Positions 1-4,595 of a stretch of DNA of 5,911 nucleotides are shown one piece after another. The notes beneath the pieces are model-generated. The model did no database searches. It was not told where the DNA came from and saw only the letters and a list, made by a program, of their open reading frames with translations. Made by a program: the position numbers and the translations under genes. This stretch comes from an uncultured Traorella sp. (GTDB lineage: Bacteria > Bacillota_I > Bacilli_A > Erysipelotrichales > Erysipelotrichaceae): contig CAMEUL010000100.1 of the NCBI GenBank assembly GCA_945938205.1, forward strand, positions 1-5,911, in the 5' to 3' direction. Positions within the stretch are counted from its first letter, which is position 1. Every line of letters starts with the position of its first letter.

Positions 1-709
1 TTTCAGAATATTCTCTCTTTAAAGCATCATAGTGTTCATTTCTTCTCGCGTAAAAGCTCTGACGGGCTTCATTAAACTGGCTCCAAAGTTCTTCTTCATT
101 TTTACCAGCATTTCCTGCTTCTTTCCATTTATCAAATAACTGGGTGAAGGCCTGATTTGCTTTCTGCCATTCTTCAGAATTTACCCAAGCTTTGGCTTGT
201 TCAATCAGTTCTTTCTTTACTTCTGTAGCATTTTCATGATTTTCACGCATTTTTTCCCAATGCTCATGTTTTTTGTCAAAGAATACTTGACGGGCTTCTC
301 TGAAAGAATTCCATAATTCATCATCTTTTTCCTTGACGCTCATACCTGCAGCTTTCCACTGATCCATCAGATCATTCATAGCATTAGTAGCTTTATTCCA
401 ATCTGTTGAATTTGCCAATTGTTTGGCATTTTCAATCAGTTCTTCTTTTTTCTTTTGAATATCTGCATATCCTTCATTTCTTTTCGCATAGAAAGAATCC
501 ATGATCGAATCAAATTCTTGAGCTAACTCTTCTTCAAGAGCTGACTCCATATAAGAAATTCTTTTCCATTTTTTCTGAAGTTCATTCATTTTACGGAATA
601 CTTCATTCCAATTATCATTTTCCTGAAGTTTTTTGGCTTCTTCAATCAGTTCTTTTCTTTTCTGAATGTCATCCAATTCTTTTACTTCCAACATTTCTTC
701 TGTTGCCAT
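1..709 (-). CDS. DUF349 repeat protein, C-terminus cut by window edge
   Basis: This reading frame starts at ATG 709 and runs open for 236 codons off the left edge of the window, so the C-terminus is missing. A good ribosome binding site (GGAGG, 7 nt before ATG) supports the start. The protein is highly charged and helical, and made of three tandem units of about 75 residues (about 16-88, 89-163 and 164-236). Each has the pattern K-E-LIE-AK-L-, then W-(N/Q)-x-(A/V), then a Q/D-x-WK-x-(A/I)G turn, then ELW-x-F-x-EAR-x-(F/Y)-(F/Y)-x-(K/R)(K/R)(N/H)E. Examples are DQWKAAG near 117-122 and ELWSQFNEARQSFYARRNEH at 207-226. This is the DUF349 repeat, found in multi-copy coiled proteins of Firmicutes and other bacteria; no biochemical role is established to my knowledge. 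The first unit is the most divergent: it has AQEFDSIMDSFYAKRNEG where the others have LW-x-F. No signal peptide or membrane segment is seen, so it is probably cytoplasmic. It lies 67 nt downstream of adenosine deaminase. Confidence 0.85.
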   Translation of the reverse strand, partial: MATEEMLEVKELDDIQKRKELIEEAKKLQENDNWNEVFRKMNELQKKWKRISYMESALEEELAQEFDSIMDSFYAKRNEGYADIQKKKEELIENAKQLANSTDWNKATNAMNDLMDQWKAAGMSVKEKDDELWNSFREARQVFFDKKHEHWEKMRENHENATEVKKELIEQAKAWVNSEEWQKANQAFTQLFDKWKEAGNAGKNEEELWSQFNEARQSFYARRNEHYDALKREYSE

Positions 710-739
710 ACTACAACCTCCACTCAAATTACATTCTCT

Positions 740-768
740 ATTTTAATTCAGTTTCACGAAAAAATAAA
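740..768 (-). promoter_or_regulatory. Possible weak promoter for the DUF349 gene
   Basis: In the gap between adenosine deaminase and the DUF349 gene, the minus strand reads TTTATT (763-768), a 17-nt spacer, then TAAAAT (740-745). The -10 matches the consensus at five of six positions, the -35 at only three. It would start transcription about 25 nt before the ATG. AT-rich DNA produces such matches by chance, and read-through from the upstream genes is an equal possibility. Confidence 0.25.
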
Positions 769-776
769 TAGTTTTT

Positions 777-1772
777 TCATGATTCCAACGGTTCATTTAA
801 AAGTTTTTCTTTAATTTTTTCATCGGCAAAAGAATACCGGATAGAATTCTTCTGACACATACCTATTTCTTCCTCTGTAACATGACAGTATTTCATTAAC
901 ATTTCATATTCATGATCCAGATTTGTATTAGAAATGGTCATATTATCTGTACAGATCAAAACAGGAATTTTTTCATCCAGATAACGTCGAACAGGATGCT
1001 GTTCATAATTGGATACCACTTCACAGTTTACATTGCTGGTCACACAGACTTCCAAAGGAATCTGTTTTTCTTTTAATAGCTGTATCACACTTTCATCCTG
1101 AATAGCTGTTGCTCCATGGCCAATACGTTCAGCACCAAAGGCAATGGCTGTTTTTATATTTTCTGGTCCAAAGCATTCTCCTGCATGAATTGTATATCTT
1201 AGACCCATAGCATGTGCCTTTTCAAACAATTCTTTAAAATCCTGCATAGGTGCCATTCCTTCAGCACCTGCCAGATCCACGGCAACAACGCCTTGATCTT
1301 TGAATGCATGAGCTACATGCAGTGTTTCCTCATTTTGATCATGGGTTATCTTTTCTTCTCCCAGAATCATCATGCATAAAATATAATTAACATGAATATG
1401 GGTTTGATTCATGGCATCTTTTCTTGCCCGACACATTGCTTCTACGACTTCATGCTGTGTGAGTCCTTTCTTTAGATGCATCTGAGGAGCAAAGCGAATC
1501 TCAGCGTAGCAAAGTCCCTGTTTGTCTAGTTCCTGAATCAAAGCTAGTGCCATCTGATAAAGATTTTCTTTTGTCTGAAGAAGCGCTAAAGGTGTATCAA
1601 AACATGCCAGATAATCGTAAAGTGAATGGCAGTCTTTCTTCACTTGCATCGATTTAGAAAAAGCTTCATAGTCCTGGGTAAATGATTGGACCAGTTCAAA
1701 AGCAGCCGGTATCACAAGTGAACCGTCAAAATGTAAATGCAAATCTGATTTCAATGACTGAATCGGTTTCAT
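777..1772 (-). CDS. add: Adenosine deaminase
   Basis: Cytoplasmic zinc enzyme of purine salvage that hydrolyses adenosine (and usually deoxyadenosine) to inosine and ammonia. The 331-residue length is normal for bacterial adenosine deaminases. Signature motifs appear in order: the metal-binding DLHLHFDGS (His12, His14), IHAGE (His196, catalytic Glu199), AERIGHG (His219), the VCVTSN strand (about 232-237) and CTDN (metal ligand Asp276). The second Asp of the textbook TDDP motif is Asn277 here. From general knowledge TDN is common in Gram-positive adenosine deaminases, so this does not mean loss of function. The start is supported by AGAAGG about 6 nt upstream and because the HLH motif begins at residue 12 as usual. 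Its ATG is only 29 nt after the stop of a truncated HD-GYP gene remnant, suggesting it once followed that gene in an operon. No promoter of its own is obvious, so it may now depend on read-through from the arsenic genes. Aminodeoxyfutalosine or adenine deaminase activity is less likely but not excluded by sequence alone. Confidence 0.93.
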   Translation of the reverse strand: MKPIQSLKSDLHLHFDGSLVIPAAFELVQSFTQDYEAFSKSMQVKKDCHSLYDYLACFDTPLALLQTKENLYQMALALIQELDKQGLCYAEIRFAPQMHLKKGLTQHEVVEAMCRARKDAMNQTHIHVNYILCMMILGEEKITHDQNEETLHVAHAFKDQGVVAVDLAGAEGMAPMQDFKELFEKAHAMGLRYTIHAGECFGPENIKTAIAFGAERIGHGATAIQDESVIQLLKEKQIPLEVCVTSNVNCEVVSNYEQHPVRRYLDEKIPVLICTDNMTISNTNLDHEYEMLMKYCHVTEEEIGMCQKNSIRYSFADEKIKEKLLNEPLES

Positions 1773-1801
1773 TGTATTCCTTCTTTCTTTTTAGAAGCAT
1801 C

Positions 1802-1933
1802 CTATTCATCAGGATAGCGATTGGTGATATCTACAAATTTTTCGAAATTCTTGGTGAAAACATCCACAATATCCGGATCAAACTGTTTTCCGCTCTGAGA
1901 TACGATTTCATCATAGGCTTCTTGTGGAGTCTT
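1802..1933 (-). pseudogene. 3' remnant of an HD-GYP/HD-domain phosphohydrolase gene
   Basis: Between arsC and adenosine deaminase, one minus-strand frame encodes 43 residues ending at TAG (1802-1804). They include KTPQEAYDEIVSQSGKQFDP and DIVDVFTKNFEKF. This matches the extreme C-terminus of HD-GYP type phosphohydrolases, where a P-x-EA-x-EI helix is followed by G-T/K-QFDP-x-(I/V)V-x-xF after the catalytic core. The fragment has no in-frame ATG, no ribosome binding site and none of the HD or GYP catalytic residues, so it cannot make a functional enzyme. The coding similarity begins within a few bases of the arsC stop (TAATAA), which marks the break. The rest of the gene is not found between here and 5911. 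HD-GYP enzymes degrade cyclic di-nucleotides, but related HD-domain proteins have other substrates and the fragment is too short to tell which this was. The family assignment rests on recognising this tail. Confidence 0.7.
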
Positions 1934-1935
1934 TA

Positions 1936-2331
1936 TTATTTGATTTGATTTTTTAGCTTTTTTATATTTTCTTCAATTTCTTTGATGACAGATTTGAATA
2001 CTTCGTCATTTTCACCCGTTGGATCTTGAAGTCCCCAATTGTCATCGAAAGCTCTTCCGATATACGGACATCCTACATCACAACCCATAGATATTACAAT
2101 ATCTGGAGTTGGAATATCTGTAATGAGTTTTGAATATTGTGTCTTTTCCATATCAATGCCATACAGTTCTTTCATCATACGCACAGCATCTTGATTGATT
2201 TGAGGCTTTGTTTCTGTACCTGCAGAATAGCTTTCAAATATATCACTTGCCAAGTGTTTTCCAAGAGCTTCTGCTATCTGGCTTCGGCAAGAATTATGGA
2301 CACAAAGAAAGGCAACTTTTTTCTTAGTCAA
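1936..2331 (-). CDS. arsC: Arsenate reductase, low-molecular-weight phosphatase (thioredoxin-coupled) type
   Basis: Cytoplasmic enzyme predicted to reduce arsenate to arsenite. The 131 residues show the phosphatase-like P-loop CVHNSCRS (nucleophile Cys10, Arg16), a GTETKP segment, the second redox cysteine pair in MGCDVGCPYIG (Cys84, Cys88) and the catalytic DPTG (Asp103). In characterised staphylococcal and Bacillus enzymes Cys10, Cys82 and Cys89 form a relay recycled by thioredoxin. Here Cys84 and Cys88 are only three residues apart, a spacing I associate with the clostridial branch. The start codon is TTG (2331-2329), lying inside the last codons of the preceding gene, with an 8-base overlap. 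No in-frame ATG is available before residue 52, and the TTG start puts the nucleophile at residue 10 as in the family. The nearest Shine-Dalgarno-like GAGG is 12 nt away, so translation is probably coupled to the upstream thioredoxin-like gene. A low-molecular-weight tyrosine phosphatase is the alternative, made unlikely by the extra cysteines and the context. Confidence 0.9.
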   Translation of the reverse strand: MTKKKVAFLCVHNSCRSQIAEALGKHLASDIFESYSAGTETKPQINQDAVRMMKELYGIDMEKTQYSKLITDIPTPDIVISMGCDVGCPYIGRAFDDNWGLQDPTGENDEVFKSVIKEIEENIKKLKNQIK

Positions 2332-2656
2332 GATATTTTTTGACCTCTTCTGCTTTTAAAACTTTTCCCATAGAAACCACTTTATCATTCACGATCAAAG
2401 CAGGCATTGACATCACTCCATATTCAGCAATCTTTTCCATTTCTGTGATATATTCCACTTCCACATTGAGTCCAGCCTCAGCCACCGCCTTTTTCGCATT
2501 TTCATAAAGTGTATGACAGTTTTTACAGCCAGAACCCAGCACTTTCACACAACATACACCTTCAACAGGCTTTCCACAGCACACATTTTCAGATGCACCA
2601 GCATCCTTACAGCAACAAGTTTCCTTTTTTTCTTCTTTCTTTTTAAATAATGACAT
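2324..2656 (-). CDS. Thioredoxin-fold protein with cysteine-rich N-terminus (redox-active disulfide type)
   Basis: A small cytoplasmic 110-residue protein. Residues about 36-110 form a minimal thioredoxin-like fold: strand VKVLGSG, active-site CKNC (Cys44, Cys47), helix, strand NVEVEYI, cis-proline loop SMPALIVND (Pro85) and a last helix. This matches the thioredoxin_3 / redox-active disulfide protein 2 group, whose members often neighbour DUF318 permeases and ArsR. Ahead of the fold is a lysine- and cysteine-rich extension: KKKEEKKE, then CCC (14-16), CC (26-27) and CC (35-36). There are nine cysteines in the first 47 residues. Such vicinal pairs are well suited to bind As(III) or another soft metal, so a carrier or buffer role is inferred beside thiol reduction. 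It has the best ribosome binding site of the cluster: AAGGAGG, 7 nt before ATG, directly after the permease stop 14 nt upstream. Its end overlaps the arsC start, making the two translationally coupled. A direct electron donor role for ArsC is an alternative. Confidence 0.85.
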   Translation of the reverse strand: MSLFKKKEEKKETCCCKDAGASENVCCGKPVEGVCCVKVLGSGCKNCHTLYENAKKAVAEAGLNVEVEYITEMEKIAEYGVMSMPALIVNDKVVSMGKVLKAEEVKKYLD

Positions 2657-2670
2657 TTCTTTTTCCTCCT

Positions 2671-3675
2671 TTAGATTAAAATATATTGGAATGCATTAAA
2701 TGCATAACCCACAATAATAATGCCAACAATACAGATAGTAATAAAGATACCCAAGAGTTTCGGTTTGACTGCTTTTTTCAAGAGAATCATTGACGGCAGT
2801 GACAGCGTTGTGACCGCCATCATAAAGGATAAGACAACTCCTAGCTGTGCACCCTTAGCCAGCAAAGCTTCCGCAATCGGAATACATCCAAAAATATCCG
2901 CATACATTGGAACCCCACATAGAGTTGCGATGATAACACCGAGTGGATTGCCTGAACCTAATGTTTGTACGATGATGTCTTCTGGGATCCAGTTATGGAT
3001 CAACGCTCCAATACCTACACCTACCAAAACATACGGGAATACTTTTTTGGCCGTAGAAACAACCTGTTCCCATGCGTAAATACATCTGTCTTTGATGGTC
3101 AATTCTTCTTGTGGTATGTCAATGTTTTTCGCATTTTTTATGAAATCTTCTACCTGATTTTCTAGGTGCAGTTTCTCAATCAACGTACCACCTATAACCG
3201 CAATCACAAGTCCCAAAACAACATAAACGACAGCTACCTTCCACCCGAAGATACTCATCAAAAGTACCAGTGAACCTAAATCAACCATAGGAGATGAAAT
3301 CAGAAAAGAAAAAGTTACACCTAATGGTAATCCGGCACTCGTAAAACCCATAAAAAGCGGAATGGATGAGCATGAACAGAAAGGCGTGACCGTTCCCAAA
3401 AGAGCGGCTAGTATATTTGCGAATATACCATGAAAATTTCCTAAGATTTTTTTCGTTCTTTCCGGTGGAAAATGACTTTGAATATATGAGATCACAAAGA
3501 TCAGTATTCCTAAAAGAATCATGATCTTGATGATATCATATATAAAAAAATGAATACTGCCTCCTACTCGACTTTCAATATCTAAACCTATACTCTGCAG
3601 AATCGATCCAATTCCTGCACTAAGCCATTTCATTCCAAGAATCTGATCCTGAATAAAACTCCAAATATCTTGCAT
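2671..3675 (-). CDS. arsP: ArsP/DUF318-family permease, probable arsenical exporter
   Basis: Integral membrane protein of 334 residues, the usual size for the ArsP_1 (DUF318/YraQ) family. Hydrophobic segments lie at about 44-65, 81-98, 110-130, 132-160, 210-228, 244-262, 276-295 and 307-327. The family hallmark GTVTPFCSCSSIPLFMGF (Cys100, Cys102) follows the second segment. A symmetrical motif in the second half, LCGVPMYADIFGCIPIAEAL, carries Cys253 and Cys264, consistent with two inverted repeats. A hydrophilic loop at about 165-200 separates the halves. Characterised ArsP proteins export trivalent organoarsenicals such as methylarsenite; many family members are untested. The ArsR gene upstream and the thioredoxin-like and arsC genes downstream point to metalloid export. 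With no ArsB or Acr3 in view, this may be the outlet for the As(III) made by ArsC, which is inference. ATG 3675 is preceded by AAGGGGAG about 4 nt away. It is separated from arsR by 77 nt containing a hairpin and has 14 nt before the next gene. Confidence 0.88.
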   Translation of the reverse strand: MQDIWSFIQDQILGMKWLSAGIGSILQSIGLDIESRVGGSIHFFIYDIIKIMILLGILIFVISYIQSHFPPERTKKILGNFHGIFANILAALLGTVTPFCSCSSIPLFMGFTSAGLPLGVTFSFLISSPMVDLGSLVLLMSIFGWKVAVVYVVLGLVIAVIGGTLIEKLHLENQVEDFIKNAKNIDIPQEELTIKDRCIYAWEQVVSTAKKVFPYVLVGVGIGALIHNWIPEDIIVQTLGSGNPLGVIIATLCGVPMYADIFGCIPIAEALLAKGAQLGVVLSFMMAVTTLSLPSMILLKKAVKPKLLGIFITICIVGIIIVGYAFNAFQYILI

Positions 3676-3725
3676 AAAGCTCCCCTTTCATTTTGATATA
3701 TTGTGTCGATATTTAATTCTAAGTG

Positions 3726-3748
3726 AAGGCAATCATTCAGATTGCCTT
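3726..3748 (-). terminator. Hairpin between arsR and the permease gene
   Basis: A perfect 9-bp inverted repeat (AAGGCAATC / GATTGCCTT) with a 5-nt loop begins 4 nt after the arsR stop codon. In the minus-strand transcript no U-run follows the stem, so it is a poor rho-independent terminator in the sense direction. The plus strand does have TTTT after it. Its position suggests a partial terminator, attenuator or RNA-stability element that lowers expression of the downstream permease genes relative to arsR. The hairpin itself is certain; its role is inference. Confidence 0.45.
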
Positions 3749-3752
3749 TTAA

Positions 3753-4022
3753 TTACATAAAGTAATGATTGATCATTTCTTTGAGTTTTTCACTGCCTTC
3801 TTTGGAAATAGAATAGCGCATCCATTTCCCATCTTTTCGATAATTCACAAGTCCACAATCGCATAAGAGTTTCATATGATGCGATAAAGTAGGCTGCGTG
3901 ATATTTAATTCATCCAAGAGCACACAGGCACATTTTTCACCACTTTTTAATAACTGAAGTATTTCTAAACGATTTTCATCTGCCAATGCCTTGACCATTT
4001 TCACATCTTCTCTGTATCCCAT
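3753..4022 (-). CDS. arsR: ArsR-family metalloid-responsive repressor
   Basis: An 89-residue winged-helix repressor of the ArsR/SmtB family, expected to bind DNA as a dimer and release it on binding As(III) or a similar thiophilic ion. The N-terminal helix contains VKALADENRLEILQLLKSGE. The metal-sensing helix carries Cys31-Ala-Cys33 (GEKCACVLLDEL), equivalent to the CVCDL motif of classic ArsR. The recognition region is ITQPTLSHHMKLLCDCGLV and the wing is YRKDGKWMRYSIS. A second C-x-C (Cys54, Cys56) sits just after the recognition helix; a cysteine at position 54 is common in clostridial relatives, while Cys56 is less usual in my experience. The start is supported by GGAG 6 nt before ATG. 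It is the first gene of the arsenic module, behind a strong promoter, and autoregulation is expected. The context favours arsenic, though the sequence does not exclude antimony or organoarsenicals. Confidence 0.92.
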   Translation of the reverse strand: MGYREDVKMVKALADENRLEILQLLKSGEKCACVLLDELNITQPTLSHHMKLLCDCGLVNYRKDGKWMRYSISKEGSEKLKEMINHYFM

Positions 4023-4046
4023 AATTTACTCCATATTTACGATACA

Positions 4047-4075
4047 AGTTTATCAGTCATATAGATGAATGTCAA
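4047..4075 (-). promoter_or_regulatory. Promoter of the arsR module
   Basis: The minus strand carries a perfect -35 box TTGACA (4070-4075), a 17-nt spacer and TAAACT (4047-4052; four of six -10 positions). The predicted transcription start is about 4040, giving a short leader before ATG 4022. The -35 box overlaps the TGA stop (4072-4074) of the eroded gene upstream. It is the best promoter-like sequence in the window. Confidence 0.65.
4057..4068 (-). promoter_or_regulatory. Candidate ArsR operator
   Basis: The spacer between the -35 and -10 boxes contains TCATCTATATGA, a 12-base near-palindrome with a single mismatched pair. ArsR-type repressors usually bind imperfect dyads overlapping their own promoter, so this is where an operator would be expected. 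No second copy is evident before the permease gene. Short AT-rich dyads are common, so support is limited. Confidence 0.3.
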
Positions 4076-4337
4076 TATGTTAATGATTTATATTTCCTAT
4101 CGCTTGTTAGTATACAAGCTGTCCAATCATCATCAGCATCAAAGCCAATCATTAAAAATCCATCAGGAAGATCTTTTTCATAAATACCGAAAGGAAAAAC
4201 ATATCGCCGGATGCAAGAGTAGTATATGTTTCAAAAATGCTTTCGGTGTTAGTTGCAGCAAAACTTTTTGAGTGTCTTTTACTTCAAGTTTCAATAGTTC
4301 CCATACATTTTTGCTATTTACTTTATTCCAGTTTCAT
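4072..4337 (-). pseudogene. Small frameshifted gene of unknown function
   Basis: A ribosome binding site (AAGGA, 7 nt) precedes ATG 4337, but the frame stops after four codons (MKLE). Protein-like sequence continues in shifting frames: WNKVNSKNVWELLKLEVKDT (about 4330-4265), then TNTESIFETYTTLASGDMFF (within 4262-4191), then YEKDLPDGFLMIGFDADDDW and TACILTSDRKYKSLTY to the TGA at 4072 (about 4191-4072). Joined, these give roughly 86 residues. The later two shifts lie at or beside homopolymer-rich spots (AAAAAGTTTT and GTTTTTCCTTT), so slippage mutations and sequencing errors are both possible. I do not recognise the family. The LPDGFLMIGFDADDDW stretch is loosely like the middle of SMI1/KNR4 (SUKH) proteins, but this is a weak resemblance. 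It follows the DUF7662-like gene by 29 nt, and its stop lies in the arsR -35 box. The plus-strand frames here look like chance openings. Confidence 0.5.
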
Positions 4338-4366
4338 AATTTCTTCCTTAAAAATATTATTCTCTA

Positions 4367-4576
4367 CTATTTTTTTATTCTCTCAAAAACTACAGTCTTC
4401 TCCTTCATAGAAATCTTTCCAACCTTAAAACCGTACTCTAATAATTCCTTCTTGCAAGTAAGAAAAGAATGGTCTATTGAAAAACCTAATATTTTCTCTA
4501 TCTCAGCATGAGTCAATTTAAAATTATCTGTGTGATTTTCTTTGATCCATTTCCACAATGGAACATATTTGCTCAT
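4367..4576 (-). CDS. Small DUF7662-like protein of unknown function
   Basis: A 69-residue soluble protein. It starts with the motif SKYVPLWKWIKEN, continues with LTHAEIEKILGFSIDHSFL and ends with a basic segment, CKKELLEYGFKVGKISMKEK followed by TVVFERIKK. The order PLW-x-(Y/W)-(I/L), then L-T-x-x-(E)IE-x-I-x-G-(F/I), then a lysine-rich strand matches small Firmicute proteins I associate with DUF7662; no function is known to me. It looks full length. The start has GAGG 7 nt upstream. It lies 19 nt after the mosaic ORF and 29 nt before the frameshifted gene, so the three were probably one transcription unit. The plus-strand frame over the same bases has no family resemblance. Confidence 0.7.
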   Translation of the reverse strand: MSKYVPLWKWIKENHTDNFKLTHAEIEKILGFSIDHSFLTCKKELLEYGFKVGKISMKEKTVVFERIKK

Positions 4577-4595
4577 AATGATACCTCATCTACAA

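Noticed and set aside
276..300. Internal DNA repeats within the DUF349 gene considered as a separate repeat element
   Set aside because: The similarity is explained by the three protein repeats and is at amino acid level, not a nucleotide repeat array.
758..778. GAAAAAA / TTTTTTC inverted repeat after the adenosine deaminase stop, considered as a terminator
   Set aside because: The 7-bp stem has only one G-C pair and overlaps the stop codon; no stable hairpin is expected.
945..961. Loss of the second Asp of TDDP in adenosine deaminase (TDN) as evidence of an inactive enzyme
   Set aside because: TDN is common among Gram-positive relatives as far as I know, and all metal and catalytic residues are otherwise present.
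1682..1948. Plus-strand 88-codon frame opposite add, the HD-GYP remnant and the arsC end
   Set aside because: It lies antisense to recognised coding sequence, has no ribosome binding site and no family resemblance; the opposite strand explains it.
2720..3165. Plus-strand frames opposite the permease
   Set aside because: They are mirror translations of a well-supported membrane protein gene, with no start signal or family resemblance.
4065..4511. Two consecutive plus-strand frames (68 and 79 codons)
   Set aside because: They are antisense to the frameshifted gene and the DUF7662-like gene, rich in Phe/Ser/His as expected from reversed coding DNA, with no ribosome binding sites. The minus strand has starts, binding sites and protein-like segments.
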